64,000 bases of DNA from Streptococcus sanguinis. Lineage in GTDB: Bacteria > Bacillota > Bacilli > Lactobacillales > Streptococcaceae. Where the stretch lies: positions 452,805-516,804 of the forward strand of contig NZ_JAHZPA010000001.1 in NCBI RefSeq assembly GCF_019929225.1, written 5' to 3'. A model generated the notes under the pieces. The model made no database searches. It worked only from the letters and a program-made list of their open reading frames with translations, and was not told where the DNA came from. Made by a program: the position numbers and the translations under genes. Positions within the stretch are counted from its first letter, which is position 1, and each line of letters begins with the position of its first letter. Shown here piece by piece: positions 27,935-35,982 of this stretch.

Positions 27935-27996
27935 TCCTATAAACGGAAAAGAAATCGGATGCGACAATGTCTCTCTTTCCTTTCGTCCTAAAAATA

Positions 27997-28005
27997 TGGT
28001 AAACT
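27997..28005 (+). promoter_or_regulatory. Extended -10 for lipoprotein B
   Basis: TGGTAAACT, 40 bases before the start at 28045. Confidence 0.5.
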
Positions 28006-28044
28006 AGTATTAGTAAAATTTATTAGATTTAGGAAGGAATGACC

Positions 28045-28683
28045 ATGAAAAAGAAGTACTTTCTGCTCTCCCTGATAATCTTAGCCGGCCTCTCCCTGTC
28101 CTCTTGTAGCCTTATTAAGAGTTATAGCAGTCGGAAAGCATCTGATTCTTCCAGTCGAGTTTCCCTGAGAGATGACAGCGATACAAGTAGTAGCAGTCGT
28201 AAAGAAAAAGATTCGTCAAAGACTACTGGTACGCAGCGGGTTGGCTCTGATGATTATGGCTATATCAGTATTCCTGATAATTGGATTAAGTTTACAGACG
28301 TAGATGGTGGCGATAGCGTCCAGTATACGGATGGAAGTGGCTATAATATTGTCACGATGAACGCTTATACAAAAGAAAAAGCCAATATCGGAGAAGGTGA
28401 AGAATTCAACGCTGAAACCATTGCCCAACGTATTGCTTATCACTGGAAGGATAATAAGGAAGTCGATGATTTTTGGGGAGCAAAGAGTACCGTAGCTGGA
28501 AATGAAGCCTTTCAGATTAATGTTGTTTTAAAATCCACTCAAAACCTAACGGTTTGGGTCTTCAAACAAGGCGATAAGGTCTATATGATGTCCTTTGAAG
28601 GCGATGAAGACACTCTGTATGAATTTATCCCCTATATCGAAGAAACTTGGAGCGTCAGCAAGGACGGTGGAAAAAGCATTTAG
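28045..28683 (+). CDS. Lipoprotein of unknown function, paralogue B
   Basis: 212 residues from ATG 28045, six bases after AGGAAGGA; the ATG at 28039 abuts that site directly. Lipobox LSSC with the modified Cys at about residue 21, a Ser/Arg/Asp-rich linker, then a domain homologous to the lipoprotein at 26183 (GSDDYGYISIPDNWIKF, YTDGSGYNIVTMNA, FNAETIAQ, MSFEGDEDTL). The two copies flank pnuC, so one duplicated around it. Function unknown. Confidence 0.75.
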   Translation: MKKKYFLLSLIILAGLSLSSCSLIKSYSSRKASDSSSRVSLRDDSDTSSSSRKEKDSSKTTGTQRVGSDDYGYISIPDNWIKFTDVDGGDSVQYTDGSGYNIVTMNAYTKEKANIGEGEEFNAETIAQRIAYHWKDNKEVDDFWGAKSTVAGNEAFQINVVLKSTQNLTVWVFKQGDKVYMMSFEGDEDTLYEFIPYIEETWSVSKDGGKSI

Positions 28684-28723
28684 CGACAGCATTTGATGAG
28701 TGCTCTCTAAGTTCATAAAAAGC

Positions 28724-28752
28724 AAATCTGGGACTCGTTCTCAGATTTTTTT
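28724..28752 (+). terminator. Terminator after lipoprotein B
   Basis: AAATCTGGGA pairs with TCTCAGATTT, followed by TTTT. Confidence 0.8.
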
Positions 28753-28810
28753 GTTAGATGGGATATCTAATATTCTTTGAGTTTGATAAGATTTAAGAGG
28801 GCTCATTTTA

Positions 28811-28819
28811 TGATATAAT
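28811..28819 (+). promoter_or_regulatory. Extended -10 promoter of the CxxCxxCC protein gene
   Basis: TGATATAAT, 32 bases before the ATG at 28851. The ribosome site (AGAAAG) is weak. Confidence 0.6.
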
Positions 28820-28850
28820 AAAAGCAATTTGAATACAGAAAGAAAAATAT

Positions 28851-29345
28851 ATGACCCAAGAAATCGACCTTGAAAAGTACCATCAGCTAGCTTTGCAGAA
28901 GCAGAAAGAGCATCGAAAATTTTTAGCCAGTCTCAAGAAAAAGCCACCAAAAAACCTAGATAAGATTGCCCAGCAAATCCATGATGAGGTCTTTGAGGAG
29001 ATTGACTGTACAGCCTGCGCTAATTGCTGTAAGACTCTGGGACCAGACTTTAAGGAAGCAGACATTGTCCGTATTGCCAAGTATTTCAAGATGAAGCTGC
29101 CGGCTTTTGAAGAGGAATTTCTGCAGGTAGACGAAGACGGTGACAAGGTCTTCAAAGCCATGCCTTGTCCTTTTTTAGGTGGAGACAATCTCTGCTCGAT
29201 CTACGATGTCCGTCCAAAGGCTTGTCGAGAGTTCCCTCATACAGACCGCAAGAAGATTCATCAGATTAATCATCTAACAATCAAAAACACCCTGACTTGC
29301 CCAGCGGCTTATCTTTTTGTGGAGAAGCTACGGGATAGGTTGTAG
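28851..29345 (+). CDS. YkgJ-family cysteine-cluster protein
   Basis: 164-residue soluble protein of the CxxCxxCC family. Cysteines lie in CTACANCC (about 56-63), MPCPFL, NLCSIYDVRPKACREFP and TLTCPAA, the pattern thought to bind zinc or an iron-sulfur cluster. The basic N-terminal helix (KQKEHRKFLASLKKKPPKN) may bind nucleic acid. No partner gene is adjacent. Metal binding is inferred from the family; the reaction is unknown. Confidence 0.8.
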   Translation: MTQEIDLEKYHQLALQKQKEHRKFLASLKKKPPKNLDKIAQQIHDEVFEEIDCTACANCCKTLGPDFKEADIVRIAKYFKMKLPAFEEEFLQVDEDGDKVFKAMPCPFLGGDNLCSIYDVRPKACREFPHTDRKKIHQINHLTIKNTLTCPAAYLFVEKLRDRL

Positions 29346-29542
29346 AATCCCCCTCTAAATCTTGTACAAAAATTCTAGGGCGGGAGTATCTTAGATCTGT
29401 TAGACTATAGTTAGAATTGAATACGGCCTAGAAGCTATGTGAAAAAGATAAAATTTCCTCGGAGCAGGAGCCCCTCCGCCAATTTTCCTATTTCCACTTT
29501 GCTTTTAACGGCCTTAGTATCTTTTATGAGGTGAAAAAGAAT

Positions 29543-30376
29543 ATGATGCATCAATTCAATCGAACCATGGAATATCTAGAAAGTAAGTTGGACGCAGAAG
29601 TGGATTTACAGCAATTTCAGCAACTTTCGGGCTATTCTTATGCTCTCTTCAGCAGGCTTTTTTCCATCCTGGCAGATATGACTCTAGCAGAATACTTACG
29701 CAATCGCAGGCTGTCAGAAGCTGTGACGGACTTGCGGGAAAGCTCTGATAAGGTTATTGACATAGCGATGAAATACGGCTATGAGTCTGCCGATGCCTTT
29801 AGCGCAGCCTTTAAGAAATTCCATGGTGCGACTCCCTCAGAAGTTCGAAATGGAAAACCTTATCGGGTCTTTCCTAGACTTCAATTATCCTTAAAGATTA
29901 CAGGAGGAAAGAACATGGATATCAAGATTCAAAAGAAACCTGCATTTACTGTGGCAGGAGTCCTATTGGAAGCTATTGACAATAGCCAGTGCCCGTCTGC
30001 CTGGGATCAGCTCTATGAAAATCACAGCTTTGAAAGCCTAGAAAGTTTGGGCAGTGGCCAATCCTTTGGCGTCTGCTCGGATGTCAAAGAAGGCGAAATC
30101 ATCAACTATATGGCCGCTTATGATGTGACGGATAAAGCGAAAGCAGAAGAACTAGGTCTGTCAATCAAGGAAATCTCAGAAGCGGAATATGCCATCGTAC
30201 CAGTCAAAGGGGCAATCCCCGCCAGTATCCACCATGCTTGGAAATATGTCTTGGAAGTCTTTTTCCCAGAAACTGGCTATCGCCACTCAGGAGCACCAGA
30301 TTTTGAAGTTTACACCGAGGGAGACATGTCTTCTCCAGACTATCAAATGGAACTTTGGATACCAGTAGTGAAATAA
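29543..30376 (+). CDS. AraC-family regulator with GyrI-like effector domain
   Basis: 277 residues; the ATG at 29543, nine bases after GAGGTG, is preferred over GTG 29531, which is part of that site. An N-terminal AraC/XylS double helix-turn-helix (about 8-105; YGYESADAFSAAFKKFHGATPSEVR is the second HTH signature) precedes a GyrI-like small-molecule-binding domain (about 125-277) ending in YQMELWIPVVK. This is the Rob/BmrR-like layout of regulators sensing lipophilic drugs. The target is unknown; the BtrH-like gene immediately after is a candidate. The last 15 codons reappear as a remnant at 31410-31457. Confidence 0.88.
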   Translation: MMHQFNRTMEYLESKLDAEVDLQQFQQLSGYSYALFSRLFSILADMTLAEYLRNRRLSEAVTDLRESSDKVIDIAMKYGYESADAFSAAFKKFHGATPSEVRNGKPYRVFPRLQLSLKITGGKNMDIKIQKKPAFTVAGVLLEAIDNSQCPSAWDQLYENHSFESLESLGSGQSFGVCSDVKEGEIINYMAAYDVTDKAKAEELGLSIKEISEAEYAIVPVKGAIPASIHHAWKYVLEVFFPETGYRHSGAPDFEVYTEGDMSSPDYQMELWIPVVK

Positions 30377-30429
30377 AATGGTGATTGCAAGTCATTTTTT
30401 AGGCGTTGATTACAGAGGAGGATGATGCT

Positions 30430-31356
30430 ATGCAGATGTATTTTGGGGACGTTTCTCTTTGTTATACATATTCACTTGCGATGGCGCTGCATTCGTATGG
30501 TTATGATGTTCGCCCTGAGTTTTTGGAAGCCATTATGGTGATGGGAAATGGCGCCAGTATTGTAAAGGAAGATGAAAAACACCCCTTAGTTTTCTTTGAT
30601 AATGGGATGCCAGATAGTTCTATCAGCCATTCTTTAGACATTCTGGGTTTTACCTATGATGAATACTATATAAAGGATTCAAATGCGGCGAATCTTCTCT
30701 CTATCAGAGAAATCTTAAGTAAGTTTTTGCTCAGCGGACCAGTTGTTCTTGGCCCTTTGGACATGGGTTATCTGACTTATAATCCCAATCATATCCATTT
30801 GTATGGGGTGGACCATTTTGTTTCAGTTTATGATCTAGATGATGAGTTTATCTATTTCCATGATCCAGCAGGTTTTGCTTGTATGAAAATGACTTTCTCA
30901 GAATTTTCGAAAGCCTGGGAAGCTAAAAATATCGACTATAAAAGAGGTTCTTTCTCCATGTGGGGAAACTTCAAAAAAATCAAATCTCCTACTTCCAAAG
31001 AGATTTACCAGAAAACATCTATGCTGATGAAACAACAATACGAACGTGGCGAGGAGAACGTGATAATAAGATATGCTAAGTCGGTAGCAGACAATGGCTT
31101 GAATGAGGAACAAAAACATCTTCATCAATACTTTAGTTTCAAATTAGCTTCTATCAGAAATCTATACATGAGCAACTTCTTAAAAGACCACGATACGGTC
31201 AGATCTGAACTAAAAGAAAATTTAGCAAAATTGTTTGGTCAAGCTCATCTATTTTGTATCAAGGAAGATTACCAAAAACTGTCAGAAGTATTGTTTGATA
31301 TTGCAGCGCTAGATAATAAGTTTAGAGATTTGTGCCTTCACTATAAGGAAGAGTAG
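30430..31356 (+). CDS. BtrH-like acyltransferase/peptidase-fold protein
   Basis: 308 residues from ATG 30430 after AGAGGAGGATG. The N-terminal 170 residues resemble the BtrH N-terminal family (papain-like fold, named from butirosin biosynthesis): Cys in SLCYTYSLAMALHSYGYDV (about 10) as probable nucleophile and the later GVDHFVSVYDLDDEFIYFHDPAG (about 128-150) carrying the His and Asp. The C-terminal ~110 residues are helical, with no recognised domain. Related proteins occur in peptide and antibiotic loci. No biosynthetic neighbour is present, only the AraC-GyrI regulator 53 bp upstream. The reaction is not predictable. Confidence 0.65.
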   Translation: MQMYFGDVSLCYTYSLAMALHSYGYDVRPEFLEAIMVMGNGASIVKEDEKHPLVFFDNGMPDSSISHSLDILGFTYDEYYIKDSNAANLLSIREILSKFLLSGPVVLGPLDMGYLTYNPNHIHLYGVDHFVSVYDLDDEFIYFHDPAGFACMKMTFSEFSKAWEAKNIDYKRGSFSMWGNFKKIKSPTSKEIYQKTSMLMKQQYERGEENVIIRYAKSVADNGLNEEQKHLHQYFSFKLASIRNLYMSNFLKDHDTVRSELKENLAKLFGQAHLFCIKEDYQKLSEVLFDIAALDNKFRDLCLHYKEE

Positions 31357-31409
31357 AAGAAGTGAGAAAAACGAAGATGCTGTTTGGAAATGCAGCAGAA
31401 TCAAAATAA

Positions 31410-31457
31410 GAGCAACCAAATTATCAAATGAAAGTCTGGATTCCAGTAGTGAAATAG
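31410..31457 (+). pseudogene. Remnant of a GyrI-like gene end
   Basis: A frame ending in NYQMKVWIPVVK and a stop (core at 31419-31457) matches the terminal YQMELWIPVVK of the AraC-GyrI protein at 30376. It has no start and an in-frame TAA just upstream (31407-31409). The BtrH-like gene therefore sits between two GyrI termini, as expected after a duplication or insertion at this site. Confidence 0.75.
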
Positions 31458-31466
31458 ATTAGAAAT

Positions 31467-31497
31467 CAGCCGTTCGTTTTTGAGCGGCTGGTTTTTG
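31467..31497 (+). terminator. Terminator
   Basis: CAGCCGTTC (31467-31475) pairs with GAGCGGCTG (31482-31490), followed by GTTTTT. Confidence 0.8.
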
Positions 31498-31504
31498 TAG
31501 CTTG

Positions 31505-31513
31505 TGGTATAAT
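31505..31513 (+). promoter_or_regulatory. Extended -10 promoter of the HAD hydrolase gene
   Basis: TGGTATAAT, 33 bases before the TTG start. Confidence 0.6.
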
Positions 31514-31546
31514 GAAGCTACTACAGTTACAGAAAGGATTTCAACC

Positions 31547-32236
31547 TTGTCATACAAATTTCTACTTTTCGACCTTGACCATACCTTGCTGGATTTTGAT
31601 ACGGCTGAAGATATTGCCTTGACTCATTTTTTGGAGGAGCAGGGCGTGACGGAGATTCAGACCTACAAAGACTATTATATTCCCATGAACAAGGGGCTTT
31701 GGCGGGAACTAGAGCAGGGGAAAATCACCAAGCCTGAGCTAGTCAATACTCGCTTTTCTCGTCTTTTTGCTCATTTTGGCATTGAGAAGGATGGCGCCGA
31801 GTTAGCCCTTCTCTATCAGCAGCATATTGCTCAGCAAGGACAAACCTACGCTGGTGCTAGTGAGCTTTTGGACAGTCTGACAGCAGCTGATTATGAGATT
31901 TACGGAGCGACCAATGGCATCACGGCTATTCAGACCGGCCGTATGGCCCATTCCGACATTGCGCCCTATTTTAACCATATTTTCATCTCGGAGCAGATGG
32001 GGACTCAGAAGCCCGAAGCCTTGTTTTATGAAAAAATAGCAGAGCAGATACCGAGCTTTGACAAGAGCCAGACCTTGATGATTGGGGATTCTTTGACTGC
32101 TGACATTGCAGGCGGTAATAATGCAGGATTGGACTCTATCTGGTACAATCCCAAGCAGCTAGAAAATAAAAGTCTTTTTCAGCCGACCTATACCGCCTAT
32201 TCTTATGACGACATTATCAGACTCTTGCTTCCATAA
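31547..32236 (+). CDS. HAD hydrolase, YjjG-type nucleotidase
   Basis: 229 residues beginning with TTG at 31547 (SYKFLLFDLDHTLLDF), seven bases after GAAAGGA; the in-frame ATG at 31502 overlaps the promoter and has no ribosome site. Motif I FDLDHTLLDFD (nucleophile Asp), GATNGI (motif II Thr), KPEALFYEKIAEQIP (motif III Lys) and MIGDSLTADIAGGNNAGLDSIWYN (motif IV) are intact. It resembles YjjG/YfnB pyrimidine 5'-nucleotidases, which remove non-canonical nucleotides. Confidence 0.87.
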   Translation: MSYKFLLFDLDHTLLDFDTAEDIALTHFLEEQGVTEIQTYKDYYIPMNKGLWRELEQGKITKPELVNTRFSRLFAHFGIEKDGAELALLYQQHIAQQGQTYAGASELLDSLTAADYEIYGATNGITAIQTGRMAHSDIAPYFNHIFISEQMGTQKPEALFYEKIAEQIPSFDKSQTLMIGDSLTADIAGGNNAGLDSIWYNPKQLENKSLFQPTYTAYSYDDIIRLLLP

Positions 32237-32304
32237 GGAGATTGTAAATGAAAAACTATTGTTCTTTTAAACAAGAAAGACTAATCTAAAAAAATTTTTT
32301 AACT

Positions 32305-32327
32305 CTGTCAAGAAAAAAACTTGACAG
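32305..32327 (+). terminator. Inverted repeat overlapping the rpsP -35 box
   Basis: CTGTCAAG (32305-32312) and CTTGACAG (32320-32327) form a perfect 8-bp stem; the second arm contains the -35 TTGACA. Probably a terminator for the upstream gene, followed by CTATTTTT, but it could also be an operator. Confidence 0.5.
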
Positions 32328-32348
32328 CTATTTTTAATCTGCTATAAT
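32321..32348 (+). promoter_or_regulatory. rpsP promoter
   Basis: -35 TTGACA (32321-32326), 16-bp spacer, extended -10 TGCTATAAT (core 32343-32348). Near-consensus, as expected for a ribosomal protein gene. Confidence 0.9.
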
Positions 32349-32414
32349 AGAACATGTGCTTAATAGCTCTGCTATTTCACCAAAAGAAAAAAATAAAGAA
32401 AAGAGACCTTAATA

Positions 32415-32687
32415 ATGGCAGTAAAAATCCGTTTGACTCGTATGGGTTCTAAGAAAAAACCTTTCTACCGTATCAATGTTGCAGATTCACGTTCACCTCG
32501 TGATGGACGTTTCATCGAAACAGTTGGTACTTACAACCCACTTGTAGCTGAAAACCAAGTAACTTTGAAGGAAGACCGTATCCTTGAGTGGTTGGGTAAT
32601 GGTGCACAACCTTCTGATACTGTACGCAACATCCTTTCAAAAGAAGGCGTATTGAAGAAATTCCACGATTCAAAATACTCTAAATAA
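32415..32687 (+). CDS. rpsP: 30S ribosomal protein S16
   Basis: 90-residue small-subunit protein needed for 16S rRNA folding. The opening [25 protein letters not shown] and GTYNP are diagnostic. Codon choice is strongly biased to high-expression codons. It is followed 19 bp later by khpA, its usual partner. Confidence 0.98.
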   Translation: MAVKIRLTRMGSKKKPFYRINVADSRSPRDGRFIETVGTYNPLVAENQVTLKEDRILEWLGNGAQPSDTVRNILSKEGVLKKFHDSKYSK

Positions 32688-32706
32688 TAGAAGCGTAGGT
32701 TGACAT

Positions 32707-32946
32707 ATGGACACGATTGAAAATCTAATTATTGCGATAGTGAAACCTTTGATTTCACAGCCAGATGCCTTAACTATAAAGATTGAGGATACACCTGAAT
32801 TTTTAGAATATCACCTAGATCTTGATCAGAGTGATGTTGGACGTGTAATCGGTCGTAAAGGTCGTACTATTTCCGCTATAAGGACGATTGTTTACTCTGT
32901 CCCAACTGAATACAAAAAAGTTCGCATCGTTATTGATGAGAAATAA
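32707..32946 (+). CDS. khpA: KH-domain RNA-binding protein KhpA
   Basis: 79-residue single KH domain (YlqC family). The G-x-x-G loop is in [16 protein letters not shown] (about 43-58). In pneumococcus KhpA pairs with KhpB/EloR to control cell elongation and bind many RNAs. It lies directly after rpsP. The tandem repeat begins 35 bp after its stop. Confidence 0.93.
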   Translation: MDTIENLIIAIVKPLISQPDALTIKIEDTPEFLEYHLDLDQSDVGRVIGRKGRTISAIRTIVYSVPTEYKKVRIVIDEK

Positions 32947-32981
32947 GAAGAACGGGACCAGTGTGTCTCGTTTTTTTCTAT

Positions 32982-33109
32982 GCCCCTTAATGAAACAAGC
33001 CGTTAGGCGCAGTTGAATTTAGGGGCATAGATGCAGTTCGAGCGTATGCGAGAACTACGTACCTTGGATTCTATAACGAGGCAAGCGCGATGAAAACAGT
33101 CGGATTTAG
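32982..33109 (+). repeat. Structured tandem repeat, copy 1
   Basis: First of two copies offset by exactly 160 bp. The copies are nearly identical for about 70 bp and similar for 30-40 more. GCCCCTTAA (32982-32990) can pair with TTTAGGGGC (33018-33026), with an inner GCC-GTTA-GGC hairpin; AGTTC-GA-GC-GTAT-GC-GA-GAACT (33035-33056) forms a second hairpin with tandem G-A pairs. No ORF. A structured RNA or a mobile intergenic repeat. Confidence 0.75.
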
Positions 33110-33141
33110 GGAAATTGATGCCCAGCTAAGCGTGGGTACAA

Positions 33142-33264
33142 GGCCCTTAATGAAACAAGCCGTTAGGCGCAGTTGAATTTAGGGGCATTGATGCAGTGCG
33201 AGCGTATGCGAGAACTATCTAGCTTAGCTTCTTCAACGAGGAAATCGAGAAGCGTGGAAACGGA
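33142..33264 (+). repeat. Structured tandem repeat, copy 2
   Basis: Second copy, from GGCCCTTAA to just before the Imm5-like gene. The first hairpin core (CCTTAA...TTTAGG and GCCGTTAGGC) is unchanged; the second hairpin has AGTGC for AGTTC, weakening one pair. The end runs into the ribosome site GGAGAAAAT of the gene at 33271, so it could influence that gene. Confidence 0.75.
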
Positions 33265-33270
33265 GAAAAT

Positions 33271-33819
33271 ATGAAGTCAGAAGATTATGCTTGGAACGCC
33301 CATGAACGAGAGTGTTATGAGAATGGACAAGTGAGTCTGCCCAGCCCTTACAAGATTAAGATTCTTGATTATGGTCAGAAAAGATTGGAACTGGAACAAA
33401 TCTTGGTCCAGCTTCCTCAGAAGCAGCTTGCCCAATGGGCAATGGAACATGCTACTCGCTTTATAGCTTTGATAAATATTGGTGACGATCTTAAAGAACA
33501 GCAAATCTTGACTCAAGTTCAGGAAGTGTTTGAGGCGCGACTTGAGGGTAAAGTTTCTGCCTATGAGCTGAGAAAGGCTGGTTTCTTAGCTCAGCAGCTG
33601 TCGCAGCAAGCCAAATCACCAGTCAGTAAGTATGCTGCGCGTGTCTTTGCCCAAGCGGTCGCAACAGCCCACATGCGAGGTCATGCCATTGTCTCGGCTG
33701 ATTATGCAGTGAAAGTAATAAATCTGCAGAGTCCAGATGATATGCAAGCGGTTGTCAGAGAAAGAAAGCAACAGATAGAATTAGCCAAAGAATGGCAGAA
33801 AAGTATAAATGAGCTGTAG
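33271..33819 (+). CDS. Imm5-like putative immunity protein
   Basis: 182 residues resembling the Imm-5 family of polymorphic-toxin immunity proteins: helical, with WAMEHATRFIALINIGDD and the Ala-rich C-terminal YAARVFAQAVATAHMRGHAIVSADYAVKV (about 128-156), which matches the family's A-A-x-T-A-H-M-x-x-H-A core. No toxin is adjacent. It lies directly after the tandem repeat and 15 bp before a hydrolase gene. The assignment is from motif memory. Confidence 0.65.
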   Translation: MKSEDYAWNAHERECYENGQVSLPSPYKIKILDYGQKRLELEQILVQLPQKQLAQWAMEHATRFIALINIGDDLKEQQILTQVQEVFEARLEGKVSAYELRKAGFLAQQLSQQAKSPVSKYAARVFAQAVATAHMRGHAIVSADYAVKVINLQSPDDMQAVVRERKQQIELAKEWQKSINEL

Positions 33820-33834
33820 AATGGAGGTAATAGG

Positions 33835-34647
33835 ATGGATCATATCGAAAGAACTGATGGTAGGGTATCCTATCGGATAGAAGGGCGAGGTCACAAAGAA
33901 ACGCTTGTGCTCCTGCATGGTCTGAGTGCTGACTCGGGCATGTTTCAGCCTCAGATAGATTTTTTTAAGGATCGCTATCAGGTTATTGCGCCTGACCTAC
34001 GTGGAAATGGGCAATCAAGCCAGCTGAATTGTCAGGTGGATCAGGTTCTAGATATACAGGCTGCAGATGTGCTGGCGATTTTGAAAAAAGAAAGCATCAG
34101 CGAAGCCGTTATCGGAGGTACTTCCTATGGCGGTATCTTAACCATGCACCTCATGACTCAAAATCCGCAAATCTTTAAGGGAGCTATCTTGTGCGATACT
34201 TTTTGTACGACGGATTTGTCACCAATGATGAACTCTCTGGCTCAACTTACGGCTCCTTTGGTGAAATACTCATGGTTTATGAAGCTATCAACCTTGCCAA
34301 TTTATAAACGATGGCCTTTAGCTCGCTCCTATTTTGTTGATTTATTCGACCGGATGCGACTTGAGGAGTCTGTTTTGCAGCGCAGGGCAATTGAAGCTAT
34401 TGATTATCGTGCCGCCTTGGATAAGTGCAAGATTCCTACACTTTTGCTGGCGGGGGATTTTTCAGGAAAATTAGTCCAAATGATGAAAACAACTAAGGAA
34501 CATCTTAGTCATGCTCAAGATCTTGTCATTGCTGATTCGTTTGATCCGTCGAATCTATGCCAACCAGCCAAGTTTAATGCTTTGGTGGAGGACTTTGCTG
34601 AGCAGATTTTTGAGAGAACGCCTGACACCTCTAATCCTGTCGATTGA
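33835..34647 (+). CDS. Alpha/beta-hydrolase-like protein, probably catalytically altered
   Basis: 270 residues with the alpha/beta-hydrolase outline: oxyanion LLHGLSADSGMF (about 25-36), PDLRGNGQSS, nucleophile elbow GGTSYGGIL (Ser about 99). The usual C-terminal G-H-x-x-N-L-E-Q-P-E-x-F-N is here SFDPSNLCQPAKFN, so the catalytic His position is Asp, and the acid loop reads LLAGDFSGK with no G-x-x-D. It may be non-catalytic or use another mechanism. Its 3' end overlaps the opposing VOC gene by 17 bp. Starts with ATG after GGAGGTAATAGG. Confidence 0.8.
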   Translation: MDHIERTDGRVSYRIEGRGHKETLVLLHGLSADSGMFQPQIDFFKDRYQVIAPDLRGNGQSSQLNCQVDQVLDIQAADVLAILKKESISEAVIGGTSYGGILTMHLMTQNPQIFKGAILCDTFCTTDLSPMMNSLAQLTAPLVKYSWFMKLSTLPIYKRWPLARSYFVDLFDRMRLEESVLQRRAIEAIDYRAALDKCKIPTLLLAGDFSGKLVQMMKTTKEHLSHAQDLVIADSFDPSNLCQPAKFNALVEDFAEQIFERTPDTSNPVD

Positions 34648-35263
34648 AAATAACCTCTACGATGCCATTTTCGTTTTCGTCTTCAAGAATCTCAAGAGTC
34701 TGGTCTTGAAGCAGCTCTTTTAGTATCTTAGCCTGAGCTGAGGAAATCTTAAATACAATTTTCTTAATTCTCTTGATGCCATTTGGGTGGGTGAAGTTCT
34801 GAGGTTTGGGGTCAATGCTGAAATAAGTCATAAGAAAAGTAAAGCTTGTTCCGTGTGGAAAGAAGCAGCGATATCTTAGCTCGCGATTTTTAGTATCTAT
34901 CCGTTTGAGATTGTTGAGAAGCAAGCCCTTGATGCCTCTCTTAGCAAGAAATTTAACTTCCTCATCCAAGTCGCCAGAATCTTTTTCAATACACAGTCCC
35001 TGCCAGCCTTCCTCACATTCATCCCAGTAGAAAAAGCGCTCCAGATTTTTAGGTCTGCCAAATAGTTTAGCTATGATTTTGGCTATTACAGGAATACCTG
35101 TATTTTCCTGGAGCTCAATATAGGGGCCTTGACTAAAGTATATCAAGGCGTTGTTTGGTTTTTCCCTTCTGCCGTATTCGACGACAAGACCCTTTGCTTC
35201 CCATTCCTTGACCGCTTCCTGTAAGTTTTTTACCTTGTAAATCAGATGGCCGCTTCTCATCAT
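34631..35263 (-). CDS. VOC/glyoxalase-like protein
   Basis: 210 residues from the minus-strand ATG at 35263 (MMRSGHLIYKVKNLQEAV), placed by an AAGGGAGGGG site; the upstream ATG at 35284 is ahead of that site. The N-terminal HLIYKVKNLQEAVKEWEAKGL and YIELQ recall glyoxalase-like domain proteins (PF13468-like) that bind metal or small ligands. The C-terminal part is degenerate. Role unknown. It converges on the hydrolase gene with a 17-bp overlap. Confidence 0.7.
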   Translation of the reverse strand: MMRSGHLIYKVKNLQEAVKEWEAKGLVVEYGRREKPNNALIYFSQGPYIELQENTGIPVIAKIIAKLFGRPKNLERFFYWDECEEGWQGLCIEKDSGDLDEEVKFLAKRGIKGLLLNNLKRIDTKNRELRYRCFFPHGTSFTFLMTYFSIDPKPQNFTHPNGIKRIKKIVFKISSAQAKILKELLQDQTLEILEDENENGIVEVIFNRQD

Positions 35264-35410
35264 AGTAGCCCCTCCCTTTCGCATTCTGCCTTTACCTTAG
35301 CATAGATTTTTAGGAAAAACAAGATTTACAGTAATATGATACATTTTTAGGAATAGAAAATGACCGAGATAGAAACTCGGCCAATGAGTAAGCGTTGTTT
35401 TAGGAATTTA

Positions 35411-35869
35411 TCACCCTAGTATTTCAGCAATAGCATCTCGAATTTCCTGAACGGTTGCGGATTTGCTATGGTCACTGGTATCAAACTCAATGTATTTGCC
35501 ATCAGCATCAACAGTTCCACCTACAGGCCCTTCGGATCCGTCCACAGATGTTCCGATGGCTGGTGGCAAACTTTTATCCGCATCATCAGTATCAATAACT
35601 ATGATGCGAGTATTGGACTCGAGATCATCTATCATTGGAAGAGACGATGCGGAGGTCATGTTCTGACTAGCATAGTATTCTAGAAAAGCCTTGATGGTTC
35701 GATTGTCAATTTGAGCAATTTTTTCATCAAGGGCTGAGAGATTTCTAGTTTCCCTCGTTTCATTTTCCATTGCTTGGCCTTTTTTGACCTGTGTCAAAGC
35801 AGTCAGACTGGCGGCTGTTGTGGCTAGAATAGCAGTAGAGAGCAGGAGTTTACTTAACTTTTTTCCCAT
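35411..35869 (-). CDS. Small secreted protein of unknown function
   Basis: 152 residues from ATG 35869 (MGKKLSKLLLSTAILATTAASLTAL); a longer reading from 35908 adds a basic segment before the signal peptide. The probable cleavage follows GQA at about residue 30, giving an acidic mature protein of about 120 residues with no Cys, no lipobox and no LPXTG. The middle contains a Gly/Asp-rich stretch (GTSVDGSEGPVGGTVDADG). Family not recognised. Upstream on its strand is the palindromic AAACAC-N6-GTGTTT (35901-35918). Confidence 0.65.
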   Translation of the reverse strand: MGKKLSKLLLSTAILATTAASLTALTQVKKGQAMENETRETRNLSALDEKIAQIDNRTIKAFLEYYASQNMTSASSLPMIDDLESNTRIIVIDTDDADKSLPPAIGTSVDGSEGPVGGTVDADGKYIEFDTSDHSKSATVQEIRDAIAEILG

Positions 35870-35982
35870 AGTCGTCACCAACTTCTTTCTAGTTTTGCGT
35901 AAACACACTTGAGTGTTTATAGTGTTGTAGCTCTATATGTATAATTATACGTTAAACAGCAATTTTAATCAAATAAATATAG

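Noticed and set aside
29429..29542. In-frame upstream extension of the AraC-GyrI gene (KLCEKDKISSEQEPLRQFSY onward)
   Set aside because: It begins after a stop and has no usable start codon; the region contains a GC-rich inverted repeat and is probably non-coding.
32947..33270. tRNA or rRNA fragments in the 33-kb repeat
   Set aside because: No cloverleaf, anticodon arm or CCA end can be drawn; the hairpins do not match 5S, 16S or 23S segments I know.
34511..34723. 70-residue open frame across the hydrolase/VOC overlap
   Set aside because: It overlaps two supported genes in another frame and has no ribosome site.
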